Positions 19,016 through 27,348 of a DNA stretch of 64,000 nucleotides are shown here, one piece after another (position 1 is the stretch's first letter; each line of letters opens with the position of its first letter). The notes beneath the pieces were generated by a model, which did not search any database, was not told where the DNA came from, and saw only the letters and a program-made list of their open reading frames with translations. Source of the DNA: Puniceicoccaceae bacterium (GTDB lineage Bacteria; Verrucomicrobiota; Verrucomicrobiia; Opitutales; JAFGAQ01); contig JANQOQ010000015.1 of assembly GCA_028285755.1 (NCBI GenBank), forward strand, positions 62,001-126,000, written 5' to 3'. The translations under genes and the position numbers were made by a program.

Positions 19016-19489
19016 ATGGTTAGGTTCGTGTTTATGTCGATCTCGTATCGCATACTTACCTCCAGACAGTTAATATTAGTTAAAAACCATGGTGTGCTCT
19101 ATCGTCATGATATTTTTAACTATATTGCTGAGCTTAGCAAAGATCCTGCGTTTAATACAGGAATGGATGAGATTGTGTCCCTGACTGAGGTATCAGACTA
19201 CAATTTGTCGTTTAATGATATATGTGAGCTCACTAATGTTGAGTTAGAGAATCATAGCCTACTTAAGAATCTTCATCGAACCGCCTTTATCGCGAACGAC
19301 CCGCATATATTGGGAAAACTAACGATCTATAAGCAACTTAGCGGGCTCAACCAGGAGGGGGTAGGTATTTTTCAGCGACTAACTGAAGCTTGTGATTGGC
19401 TCGAACATAAATATGCGGACATCCAAAAAGAGTATAATAATGCCGAGGCAAAATGGGTGACTATCCAAGAGTCAACGGTTTGCAAATGA
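19016..19489 (+). CDS. Protein of unknown function, 157 residues
   Basis: Not recognised with certainty. The first half (ILVKNHGVLYRHDIFNYIA, then DPAFNTGMDEIVSLTEV) has the layout seen in many bacterial STAS-like or PilZ-neighbour small proteins, but there is no firm motif. No signal peptide. The DNA is AT-richer than its neighbours. An internal ATG at 19034 is an equally possible start, giving 151 residues. It ends 4 bases before the flavodoxin gene on the other strand. Confidence 0.6.
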   Translation: MVRFVFMSISYRILTSRQLILVKNHGVLYRHDIFNYIAELSKDPAFNTGMDEIVSLTEVSDYNLSFNDICELTNVELENHSLLKNLHRTAFIANDPHILGKLTIYKQLSGLNQEGVGIFQRLTEACDWLEHKYADIQKEYNNAEAKWVTIQESTVCK

Positions 19490-19493
19490 GGGT

Positions 19494-19946
19494 CTATTTG
19501 GACTGCAGATAAGCTACATACTTTTCCAGCCACTCTTCAAAACCATCCTCAAAATCAATATCGAGGTCTGGTCGTTCGAGCACGCGGGTCGCTCCGAGCT
19601 TGCTAAGAGATTCATCAACTTTTCGGCCACATCCGCAAAAGTCATCATAGGAAGAGTCTCCCAGAGCCACGATCGAATACTTTAATCCTGCCAGTGAATC
19701 CACTTTGCCATCATACAGATCAAAGCAAAATTGCTCAGCTTCGTCGGGTGGGTCACCGTCACCCCAAGTTGAGATGACTATTGAGATTTCCTTTTCTTTG
19801 GCTAAATCCGCTGCCGGATAATCTGCCAGATCGACTAAGTCAGTCTCGTAGCCGAGCTCATCTGCTTTTTCCTGGACCTGGGTTGCAAGATCTTCGGCAT
19901 TCCCCGTCATTGTACCATAAAATACCTTTAAGTATTTATCACTCAT
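19494..19946 (-). CDS. Flavodoxin (MioC/sulfite-reductase type)
   Basis: An FMN-binding electron carrier of 150 residues. The phosphate loop is YGTMTGNAEDLA near the start. The FMN-flanking loops are STWGDGDPPDEAEQFCFDL and ALGDSSYDDFCGCGRKVDE, the pattern of flavodoxin domains in sulfite reductase and MioC. It has no reductase domain, so it depends on a separate partner. It is soluble and cytoplasmic. The acylphosphatase gene lies 103 bases upstream on the same strand. Confidence 0.92.
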   Translation of the reverse strand: MSDKYLKVFYGTMTGNAEDLATQVQEKADELGYETDLVDLADYPAADLAKEKEISIVISTWGDGDPPDEAEQFCFDLYDGKVDSLAGLKYSIVALGDSSYDDFCGCGRKVDESLSKLGATRVLERPDLDIDFEDGFEEWLEKYVAYLQSK

Positions 19947-20049
19947 ATCTAATGCTAAAAACTCGAAACGAATAGATGAGCAGCGCTAAGTCAACTGCAT
20001 ATAAGGGGAAGGGCGATTTTCGATTTTTGCGGCTTAGCCCATAAGGGTA

Positions 20050-20322
20050 TTAGCGAATGGTAAAGCCCGCAAATTCTGCATCACCGGTTTGGGTGCTGAT
20101 ATCCGATTCCCGAATAAAAGGGGAGAGAGTATCGCTAACTTCATCTATGAATGCGGTGACTTCGGACTTTTCGCCCTCAGCTTCAAGAGTTACGGTTCCA
20201 TCGAGTTCGTTCTTTACGTATCCCGAAACGTCGTAGCCCTTGGCGATTTGGACAGTCTGATAGCGAAACCCGACGCCTTGCACGCGGCCTTTGAAGCTTA
20301 TTTTACTATGATAGACTTTCAT
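20050..20322 (-). CDS. acyP: Acylphosphatase
   Basis: Hydrolyses acyl phosphates such as carbamoyl phosphate and 1,3-bisphosphoglycerate. The 90-residue protein has the phosphate-binding loop GRVQGVGFRYQ with the catalytic Arg, and GYVKNELDGTV with the catalytic Asn. The length is typical. It is followed by the flavodoxin gene on the same strand. Confidence 0.95.
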   Translation of the reverse strand: MKVYHSKISFKGRVQGVGFRYQTVQIAKGYDVSGYVKNELDGTVTLEAEGEKSEVTAFIDEVSDTLSPFIRESDISTQTGDAEFAGFTIR

Positions 20323-20389
20323 GAATAGCTGCTGAAAATAATCCCATTTAATGTTTGCTAATAAGTAATTATAAATTAGGTTTTAGGCA

Positions 20390-20407
20390 TAACTTAAAAC
20401 TAAGTTA
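20390..20407. promoter_or_regulatory. Perfect inverted repeat upstream of gene 20420
   Basis: TAACTTA (20390-20396) and TAAGTTA (20401-20407) form a 7-bp perfect repeat with a four-base spacer, 12 bases before the start codon. It could be an operator or a small hairpin. The binding protein is unknown. Confidence 0.4.
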
Positions 20408-20419
20408 AGCGTTAAAGCG

Positions 20420-21136
20420 ATGAACAGTCCGAATTTTGATAATTCCAGCGATAACGACTGGGACGGAGGGAGAGGAGAACTTGAGTGGACTGAGCGGCAC
20501 TGGAAACTATTTCTGCAGGATGCAGATGCTGAGGTCACTCGTTTTCTGAAAATCTATCAATCACTGCATGACAGCAGTCAGCGGCTCGATAAGACCGCTC
20601 AGGTAATGGGGTGGGACTCTGAAGAATGGTCAAACGATTATGATCTATCAGATGAAGCAAGGATCGATTGGATATCTATTGATCTGGAAGCAGATGATGA
20701 GGAAGATGAAGAAGAGATGGATGATATCGAGGATAATGATCCTTACACTATCCACAAGCACCCGCTCTACGTGACTACACGCAGCCTCTTTTTGATATTA
20801 AATCACCATTGGCAGGTGATGCTTAGCGAATTTGTAAATTCTACTGAAGTGATGGACTCATTCCGCTTTGCGGAAGGGCTTCGCAAGGGAGAGACCAATG
20901 CGATTATGGGTATCCATGCGCTTGAGATGGGTGACTACAATCTGGTGGTCTGCCACTTACAGCGTGCATTGGATGGCCTGAATGCTTCGTTTGGGATTTT
21001 CCAGGGCGTCGTCAATGAGTCGGATGAGGAGATCGGACCGCACTTCAAGCAGGAGGTCGCGGCGGCTTGTTTTGATCTGCGTGAGTTATGGTTGCGTGTG
21101 ATACGCGAGTGTCGCAGTAATCAGCAGTCCCGCTAG
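20420..21136 (+). CDS. Acidic protein of unknown function
   Basis: Not recognised. The 238-residue protein has an Asp/Ser-rich start, a strongly acidic run at about residues 93-112, and a helical C-terminal half (HPLYVTTRSLFLILNHHWQV and LRKGETNAIMGIHALEMGDY). No signal peptide, and the only cysteines are two scattered ones. It resembles other single-copy helical proteins of this lineage only in style. The stop overlaps the end of alkD on the other strand by 4 bases. Confidence 0.65.
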   Translation: MNSPNFDNSSDNDWDGGRGELEWTERHWKLFLQDADAEVTRFLKIYQSLHDSSQRLDKTAQVMGWDSEEWSNDYDLSDEARIDWISIDLEADDEEDEEEMDDIEDNDPYTIHKHPLYVTTRSLFLILNHHWQVMLSEFVNSTEVMDSFRFAEGLRKGETNAIMGIHALEMGDYNLVVCHLQRALDGLNASFGIFQGVVNESDEEIGPHFKQEVAAACFDLRELWLRVIRECRSNQQSR

Positions 21137-21837
21137 ATCGTTCCGTTCAGGTATTGCTTCCTGAGCGACTCGGGGAATTTCTCGATTGCATAGCGCAGCA
21201 TTGTGCGAGGCATCGTTTGGTAATGCTTTTTCAGGAAAGACTCTTCAAGCGGTTGGTCCTTTTTGCCAAGCTCACGAAGCATCCAGCCAACCGCTTTGTG
21301 GATGAGGTCATGAGGGTCGTTGAGCAGGATTTGGGAGAAATCGAGAGTAAGCTCAAATTGTTCGCGGTGAATATTGTAGTAGGTGGATATGATTGCGATA
21401 CGGCGTTGCCAGAGATCCTCAGAGTGGGCGAATGTGTAGAGAATGGCTTTGTCCCGATTTTCAAGGTAGGGGCCGACGATTTTATGGGCTGAGGCGTCGA
21501 CGAGGTCCCAATTGTTGATGAATTGGGTATTCGCCATATAGGCCTCGTAGATTTGCGATTTTAGCGAATCGTCTGCCTTGGGGTATTGATAGGTCCAGAT
21601 CAGCAGTGCAGTGAGGCGTTCTTCATGGTATTTGGATTTCAGAAGCTTGAGGACTTCTTGTTGTGGGAGCTTCACAAACTTTCGGGCGATTTTGCGTTGC
21701 TCCGGAACGCGAACCCCGAGGAACTCGTCCCCCTCGGCATACTCCCCCGGTCCTGATTTAAAGAACCGGCTGGAGTGTTCCGCAATCTTGGCATTTGCGA
21801 GGGCTTTAAGCGCTTGGGCTACTGTTGGGTGAGTCAT
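21133..21837 (-). CDS. DNA alkylation repair protein, AlkD-type
   Basis: A HEAT-repeat DNA glycosylase that removes 3- and 7-alkylpurines without flipping the base. The 234-residue protein matches AlkD in length and in key segments: NNWDLVDASAHKIVGPYL with the catalytic Asp, LWQRRIAI, and DLIHKAVGWMLRELGK, followed by MPRTMLRYAIEKF. It is the last gene of a minus-strand run and its first 32 bases overlap the end of the membrane protein gene in another frame, so translation may be coupled. Confidence 0.92.
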   Translation of the reverse strand: MTHPTVAQALKALANAKIAEHSSRFFKSGPGEYAEGDEFLGVRVPEQRKIARKFVKLPQQEVLKLLKSKYHEERLTALLIWTYQYPKADDSLKSQIYEAYMANTQFINNWDLVDASAHKIVGPYLENRDKAILYTFAHSEDLWQRRIAIISTYYNIHREQFELTLDFSQILLNDPHDLIHKAVGWMLRELGKKDQPLEESFLKKHYQTMPRTMLRYAIEKFPESLRKQYLNGTI

Positions 21838-22546
21838 CGTTAAATCCGGTCTCTTCGTTAATCAGTTCATAAGCATGAGAAAGAGACATAATGCCTCCAA
21901 TTAGTGCGAATGTAATTCCAATGTATAGGAAGAATTCTATAAAAAAAGAAGCGAATAAAAAAGGTAGGAAAAATAAAAATGGGGTTATGATTACCGAAAG
22001 GAAAATTAACCACTTATAGTTTTTTGTTACTGCCCAGGATTTTCGAAATGTTATGGTCTTATCAATTGCTATTGCGGGGAAAACTAAACAGAAACGGCTG
22101 CATATTATAGAGATTATTAGGGCAATTATACTCAAAGAGATGAATAAAGTGGTAAAGGTCATCGAACCCATTAATCCGAGAGATAAGATAGTAGCAATCA
22201 CGTGGATAATTATCAATAGCCCTAAAGCATTGAGTATAAATGTAACCTCCCTAAAATCCCAAAATCTTACTCCCAAAGGGCTTACGGATTGAGAGCCCAA
22301 TATTACTACCCGATGGATATTTATTGCTATTAGAGATTGTACGAATGAATACGCAATTTGTAGCAATGTTTGAGATCTGACTGGTTTATAGTAGTCAATG
22401 TAGACTAGAAAGAAAAAAAGTATGAGGTATATCGCTATTCGCGGTAGTATCTGTGGAAGGTGCTTTTTAAAACTCAAAAGTGTTCGAATAAAGACTCTAT
22501 CGTATTTTACAAGGCCTTGAGGATAGGTTGGAGGAGGTTCGCTCAT
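21806..22546 (-). CDS. Integral membrane protein of unknown function
   Basis: The 246-residue protein has about six hydrophobic segments (for example IAIYLILFFFLVYIDYY, ILNALGLLIIIHVIATIL and FLSVIITPFLFFLPFLFA). It loosely resembles DUF975 or glycerophosphoryl-diester-phosphodiesterase membrane-domain proteins, including the FRKSWAVTKNYK stretch before the fifth helix. The gene is strikingly AT-rich compared with its neighbours. It begins 6 bases after the SnoaL gene and overlaps alkD, so it is in their operon. Confidence 0.7.
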   Translation of the reverse strand: MSEPPPTYPQGLVKYDRVFIRTLLSFKKHLPQILPRIAIYLILFFFLVYIDYYKPVRSQTLLQIAYSFVQSLIAINIHRVVILGSQSVSPLGVRFWDFREVTFILNALGLLIIIHVIATILSLGLMGSMTFTTLFISLSIIALIISIICSRFCLVFPAIAIDKTITFRKSWAVTKNYKWLIFLSVIITPFLFFLPFLFASFFIEFFLYIGITFALIGGIMSLSHAYELINEETGFNDDSPNSSPSA

Positions 22547-22552
22547 ATTTAA

Positions 22553-23485
22553 TTACTCATCCAGGCCAAAGGCGTAGATGAAGGGGATGGGGTTGAAGTA
22601 TTCGCGGAACAGGGTGATTTTGCCGTTTTCCACATGGAATAGACCGCCGTAAGTCTGGCTGTATTGGCGTTCGGTTGGCAAGACTTTAACTTCTCCCTTA
22701 AACTCTACGAATATCATCTCCGGATCCTGCATGGGGTGGTAGACGAGATGCGAGGTGAAGTCTGCATCGCCACTTATTTCAGGCCAGGATGAGTAGTGGT
22801 TTATCAGGGCTTCCTTGCCGGCAACACGATTCGGAAAGTTTTCAGGTGCGAAGGGCATTTCCTGAACGGCGTCCTCCGCCCAGACGGATGCGAATTTATC
22901 CATATCTTTTGTTTCAAGCGCATGCAGTAGATCGTAGACGGTTTGCCTCGTTTTTTGCCTCAGGATATAAGCGTTGGGATTAGCTGTCGCATTTTCGATG
23001 GCTGGGCCAAAGATGTCGCGACTGCCGGTCTCGCCTTCGAGGTTGAGTGTGTGATGTGTGATTTGCCACAGGTCATCATTTTTTAACAATCGATATTCAT
23101 AAGTGCCGGTGACCTGCCAAAACATTTCGCCCAGGTAGTGATCGGCTACGAAGTCAGTAGTTGCTGATGCCCGGGATCCGTTGATCTCAATCATGATGTT
23201 TGAGAGCTTGTGGTGCGTGCGGTCAAAGCCAGGGAGGACGGATGCCCATTGTGTCATGATGGCCTGCGGGCTCTTGAGCTCGGGCTCGCCGCCGGCGAGG
23301 GACGTGTAGTCGAGCATGACCTCTTCGGCATAGAGTTTTTCGAGGGCTTCGAAGTTGCCCTGGTCGGCCAGGCTGCCTACGCTTTGGAGGGTGGTGATGA
23401 TGGCAGCCTCGTCGGGGGACGAGGTTGCCATGAGGGCTGCACTGACTGCTAGTATCTTCATTGCTACGATTTTATGAAGTTTCAT
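22553..23485 (-). CDS. Tandem SnoaL-like (NTF2-fold) protein
   Basis: The 310-residue protein has a short hydrophobic N-terminus (MKILAVSAALMATSS) that may be an export signal. Two NTF2-like domains follow at about residues 28-160 and 190-305. Each has the typical helix-strand layout: ALEKLYAEEVMLDY and DKFASVWAEDAVQEM lead into sheets ending in VENGKITLFREYFNP. SnoaL folds include cyclases, isomerases and binding proteins, so activity is open. A longer ORF reaches 23704, but it would read through the hydrolase gene; ATG 23485 lies 10 bases after that gene and is preferred. Confidence 0.8.
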   Translation of the reverse strand: MKLHKIVAMKILAVSAALMATSSPDEAAIITTLQSVGSLADQGNFEALEKLYAEEVMLDYTSLAGGEPELKSPQAIMTQWASVLPGFDRTHHKLSNIMIEINGSRASATTDFVADHYLGEMFWQVTGTYEYRLLKNDDLWQITHHTLNLEGETGSRDIFGPAIENATANPNAYILRQKTRQTVYDLLHALETKDMDKFASVWAEDAVQEMPFAPENFPNRVAGKEALINHYSSWPEISGDADFTSHLVYHPMQDPEMIFVEFKGEVKVLPTERQYSQTYGGLFHVENGKITLFREYFNPIPFIYAFGLDE

Positions 23486-23495
23486 TGTGAGTAGT

Positions 23496-24422
23496 TTAGA
23501 GGGTTTCATTGAAGTGCTTTGCGACCAATGCGTTGGCGATATCCACGCTCTCTTGATCTGAGTAGAAGTCGAACTGAGAGATGTCGTCCAACCATGCGGT
23601 GGATGCGTATTCTCCGAGGATTTCGGCGTATTTGCGGGCTCCCTGTGGGATGGCTGCATCCTCTGAATGCACGAGCAGGTTAGGCTTTTGCAGCTTGCTT
23701 GCACCTGCGATGGCGTCGTAAGTCAACCAGGGCTCCCAGGAAGCAGCGTTGAATTTATTGTCATACTCGGGAACGAGACCGGTCTCCGGATCGGTATAGT
23801 AGGGTACCTGAAACATAACGGAGTTTTCATTAGTCAGGCTCGCAGCTTCCAGGATGTTGGGTGTGTCTTCCGCAGCACGGCTGACTTCGATCAACCCATT
23901 TACGGAGGCGGCACCGCCGTAAACGGCATCCACGATTTCCGCATCGTGCAACCAGGGTGCGACGAGGGCGATGGATTTGAGATTAGGGCTATAGATGGCT
24001 GCATCGCTCATGTAGCCTGCAGAGGCACAGATGCCAAGACCGCCGATGCGGTTACTGTCGATCTTGTCGAGAGATGCGAGGTAATCGATGGCTGCCAGGA
24101 TGTCTTCCGTTTTGCGTTCCGGGCTCTCGAGGTAGCGGAGCTCACCACTGGACTCACCCCAGCCGCGGAAGTCAAAGACCAATGCTGCATAACCCTTAGC
24201 GGCCATTTCGCGAGCGTAGTTGGTGGGCATTTGCTCCTTTACAGTGGTCCATGCACCGGTGATGACGACTGCGGGCATAGTATCGGTTTGAGCTTCCGGT
24301 AGGTAGAGGTGGCCGACTAGGGTTTCCCCGTGGCTTTCGAATGTGATCTTCTCGAAGGTGACCTGAGCGCTTGCGCTGCTCAGGGCGAGTGTTGCGATTG
24401 CGATGTTGAGTGTGTTTTTCAT
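23496..24422 (-). CDS. Exported alpha/beta hydrolase, dienelactone-hydrolase type
   Basis: The 308-residue protein has a signal peptide ending near LALSSASAQ. The fold is shown by VFDFRGWGESSGE and by the nucleophile elbow GLGICASAGY, where the nucleophile is a cysteine rather than serine, as in dienelactone-hydrolase relatives. A late NLLVHSEDAAIPQGA supplies the Asp region. Substrate unknown. It leads a four-gene minus-strand run with the tandem SnoaL gene and lies 102 bases below the AraC regulator, which probably controls it. Confidence 0.85.
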   Translation of the reverse strand: MKNTLNIAIATLALSSASAQVTFEKITFESHGETLVGHLYLPEAQTDTMPAVVITGAWTTVKEQMPTNYAREMAAKGYAALVFDFRGWGESSGELRYLESPERKTEDILAAIDYLASLDKIDSNRIGGLGICASAGYMSDAAIYSPNLKSIALVAPWLHDAEIVDAVYGGAASVNGLIEVSRAAEDTPNILEAASLTNENSVMFQVPYYTDPETGLVPEYDNKFNAASWEPWLTYDAIAGASKLQKPNLLVHSEDAAIPQGARKYAEILGEYASTAWLDDISQFDFYSDQESVDIANALVAKHFNETL

Positions 24423-24524
24423 AAGTATTTTCTTCTATGTGATCAGTTAAATTTAATGAACTTAACGTATCACAAACACACCCATATCTCTTGAACCGGA
24501 TTGCGGAGTTTTTGAATAATCTTG

Positions 24525-25403
24525 CTAAAGTGATTGGCGATATTGCTTGGGGGTCATGCCTTCGAATCGTTTGAATAGCCTGGAAAAATGAGGTTGATCC
24601 GAGAAGCCGCATTCGATCGCAATATCGATAAGGGGGATATCCGGCTGCTGGAGCATTTTCCTGGCTTGTTCTACCCGATACTCCATCACGAAATTGTGAG
24701 GACTTTTGCCGATGGTTTCTTTAAAAAGGCGGGCAAAGTGAAAAGTGCTGAGCGACGCCTGTGCTGCGAGATCTTCGAGGGCGATCGTTTCTTCGAAGTG
24801 GTCTGCCACATAATCGAGCACTTTTTTGTAGTGTTGGGCGGTGAAGCTTTGGCTGAAGGCGATATCCTCTTCGCGTTCGAGACCGTATTTTAAGATGAGC
24901 TTCGTGAGGAAAACCCGTGCGAGGCTTTCAAACATGACTGCTGAGCCGGTTTGATAGCCCATGGCATCCATGAGGATAGTCCCTGCTTGAACGAGGTCTT
25001 CGTCCACAAATTGGGGGATATCCTTGAGTTGCTTGGAAGTGAGAACAACGCCCAGTTCGTTGAGTGCGAAGCGCTCAAATTTAGCAGGATCGAGCGTAAT
25101 TACGATCACTTTGGATTTCGCAAACCAGCGCCAGCCGCTTTCCATGCCTGCCGGGGTGACGATGATTTCGTTCTGCTGATAGCTGAAGTCACGCTCTACT
25201 CCATCCCTCCAGTTGATGACCCTGTGGGGCTCTTTCTTGAGGTTGAGTAAGATGTGATGCTGTTCAAATACATGCTTCGGCATGGAGGATGGCTCCGCCT
25301 CAAAGTATTCCAGAGTAAGTAATTCGGTTGCTATCCGGCTGCCTACATCCTCACTTTTGAGGAGGGGCTCAGTTGGATAAATGTCCTGATAACGCCGACT
25401 CAT
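24525..25403 (-). CDS. AraC-family transcriptional regulator
   Basis: The 292-residue protein has an N-terminal cupin-like sensor region and a C-terminal AraC double helix-turn-helix at about residues 190-292. The first helix unit is LAAQASLSTFHFARLFKETIG and the second is DIAIECGFSDQPHFSRLFKRF, followed by GMTPKQYRQSL, the family signature. It lies upstream of the hydrolase-SnoaL genes in the same direction, and the 102-base gap is the likely control region. Activation by a small molecule is expected, but the ligand is unknown. Confidence 0.9.
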   Translation of the reverse strand: MSRRYQDIYPTEPLLKSEDVGSRIATELLTLEYFEAEPSSMPKHVFEQHHILLNLKKEPHRVINWRDGVERDFSYQQNEIIVTPAGMESGWRWFAKSKVIVITLDPAKFERFALNELGVVLTSKQLKDIPQFVDEDLVQAGTILMDAMGYQTGSAVMFESLARVFLTKLILKYGLEREEDIAFSQSFTAQHYKKVLDYVADHFEETIALEDLAAQASLSTFHFARLFKETIGKSPHNFVMEYRVEQARKMLQQPDIPLIDIAIECGFSDQPHFSRLFKRFEGMTPKQYRQSL

Positions 25404-25469
25404 AGTTGGTAACTTTAAATACCTTTAGCCAAATGCAAATAGTAGCATAGTTTATCCCGGAATTAGCTA

Positions 25470-26537
25470 TTAAGGCGCGGGTCTGATTAGGTAGTTAGTA
25501 TAGTTCGTATGGGGCACTGAGTCCAATACACTGTATTGGATATCCGAGATAAATTGAAGGAAGGCTGGGTCGTGTTGGTGGCGGATTTCGATCATAATGG
25601 CAGGTTGGTGTTTCTGGATGTAATCACGAGCCCCCTCAAGGGTATCGATTTCATATCCGTCGACATCGATCTTTATAAAGTCGTAGGGTTCTTGCAGAAG
25701 ATCGCTAACTGAATGAATGGGGACTTCTTTATTAAAAAATGTTACAGTGCCGTTGGACGCCCCGATTGCTGAGTGGGTGTATTGAACTTCAGGCCCACCG
25801 GCGGGGTCCAGATTCTGCTCAAGATTAGTACGGGTATGCGCGAGACTCGTTTCGCTGGCATCAATGATGTGAAGGTTTTTAAGTGGAAAATGCTTCAGGA
25901 AAAAGACGGAGTGATTCCCTACAAGGCAGCCAATTTCAGCAATGCTCTGAACGCCCTGAAGGTGCTTGCTAAGCATTGCGAGTTCTTCGGATTCTGTGAA
26001 TTGTTGTTTTAGGTGGGTGATGGAGGCTTCGATTTCCTGGGTATTAGAAGTAAACAGCGAAAACTGATACTCTTTACTGTCCTTGTTAAAGCGGATGGCT
26101 CGCTTACCCTCGAACAATAGCTTTGAGAGCTGGTATAGATTCTGGAGTTTAGCCTTTTCCTGACAGTGGAACAGGCCCGTGGAAGCACTGAAGAAGGCCT
26201 CTGCCCATTGATCCGTCTGCAGATAAGCCCAAATGAGCGCTATATAGAGATCTGCCACATTGTTGAGTCGTGAGATCGTTTTCAGGAGGTGGTCGATTGC
26301 CTCGTCGGGTTGATGATGGGTAACCTTGGCGAAGCCCAGGCAAAAGTGCCATTCAGCATTTTGAGCAAAAGCAGATTCCAAAGGTTGGAGTTTTGAAATG
26401 ACATCCGGGTAGTAGTCGTAGTAGCGATTTTGTACCAGAAAATTGGATGCTTTCAGCAATTGACTGTTTGTCGAGTGCTCTCCGAGAAGCCATTGAATCG
26501 CGGTATCTGCATCGGATGGGAGTGGAGTTTCATTCAT
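25470..26537 (-). CDS. TPR-containing FkbM-family methyltransferase
   Basis: The 355-residue protein has an N-terminal helical repeat region of about 160 residues (WHFCLGFAKVTHHQPDEAIDHLLK is one unit) and a C-terminal FkbM methyltransferase. The SAM loop is IAEIGCLVGNHSVFFLKHF, and the family hallmark YDFIKIDVDGYEIDTLEGA follows. FkbM proteins O-methylate sugars or polyketides, so a glycan target is plausible. No neighbour confirms it. Confidence 0.85.
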   Translation of the reverse strand: MNETPLPSDADTAIQWLLGEHSTNSQLLKASNFLVQNRYYDYYPDVISKLQPLESAFAQNAEWHFCLGFAKVTHHQPDEAIDHLLKTISRLNNVADLYIALIWAYLQTDQWAEAFFSASTGLFHCQEKAKLQNLYQLSKLLFEGKRAIRFNKDSKEYQFSLFTSNTQEIEASITHLKQQFTESEELAMLSKHLQGVQSIAEIGCLVGNHSVFFLKHFPLKNLHIIDASETSLAHTRTNLEQNLDPAGGPEVQYTHSAIGASNGTVTFFNKEVPIHSVSDLLQEPYDFIKIDVDGYEIDTLEGARDYIQKHQPAIMIEIRHQHDPAFLQFISDIQYSVLDSVPHTNYTNYLIRPAP

Positions 26538-26736
26538 ACACAGAAGATTCCATAAAAAGGGTGAAACGGGTTCAAGTGTAAAGCTGTGTTAATGTTGGAC
26601 TTATGTAATTTAGCAAAACTGATTATAGCATAATTTGGGTTAATGATTTTAACATGCAGGCAGCAGTGGAATTAATAGCTTGTGGATTATTTGCGCTGAA
26701 ATTTGCGATGCCGTAACCCTTGTTTAGAACTACTTC

Positions 26737-27342
26737 ATGAGTAAAGATATGTGGAATGAGCGATTTGCCCTGGAGGCTTATGCTTACGGCGTGGAACCTA
26801 ATGATTTTCTGAAGGAGCATGAGGCTTATTTGAAGCGTGAATCAAAGGTGCTTTGCCTCGCAGAGGGAGAGGGGCGCAATGCAGTCTATCTGGCGAAGCA
26901 GGGCCATCGTGTTACGGGTATCGATTTTTCTGAAGAAGGCCGTGCCAAGGCGCTAGAACTCGCCGATATCGAAGAGGTGCAGCTCGACTATATCTTAACT
27001 GATCTTGAGGACTTTGATTATGGGACGGATAGTTGGGATGCGGTTATCTTTGTATTTGCTCATACCGGATCAGATGTTCGCCATAAAATCTACGAATCGA
27101 TCAAAACGTGCCTTAAACCTGGCGGAATATTTCTACTGGAGGGTTATACTCCTGATCAGCCGCAATATCAGACCGGCGGTCCCAGAGATGCAGATATGCT
27201 AATACCCATTTCTGAGCTCAAGCAGCATTTCCAAGGATTTGAGATTATTCAAGCGCTTGAAGTGGAGCGTGAGATATACGAGGGAGAATTCCACACAGGG
27301 CTGTCCTTAGTAAGTCAGTTTTTAGTACGCAAACCACTCTAA
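26737..27342 (+). CDS. SAM-dependent methyltransferase, TehB-like
   Basis: The 201-residue protein starts MWNERFALEAYAYGVEPNDFL, the opening typical of this TehB/thiopurine-methyltransferase-like group. It has the SAM motif VLCLAEGEGRNAVYLAKQGHRVTGIDFS, with unusual AEG instead of GCG, which is common in this subgroup. Members are often named for tellurite resistance, but their substrate is usually unknown. It converges on the lyase gene with a 6-base gap. Confidence 0.85.
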   Translation: MSKDMWNERFALEAYAYGVEPNDFLKEHEAYLKRESKVLCLAEGEGRNAVYLAKQGHRVTGIDFSEEGRAKALELADIEEVQLDYILTDLEDFDYGTDSWDAVIFVFAHTGSDVRHKIYESIKTCLKPGGIFLLEGYTPDQPQYQTGGPRDADMLIPISELKQHFQGFEIIQALEVEREIYEGEFHTGLSLVSQFLVRKPL

Positions 27343-27348
27343 CTGATC

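Noticed and set aside
23486-23704. N-terminal extension of the SnoaL protein
   Set aside because: The extension overlaps the hydrolase gene, is Ser/Pro/His-rich and not NTF2-like; the ATG at 23485 follows the hydrolase stop.
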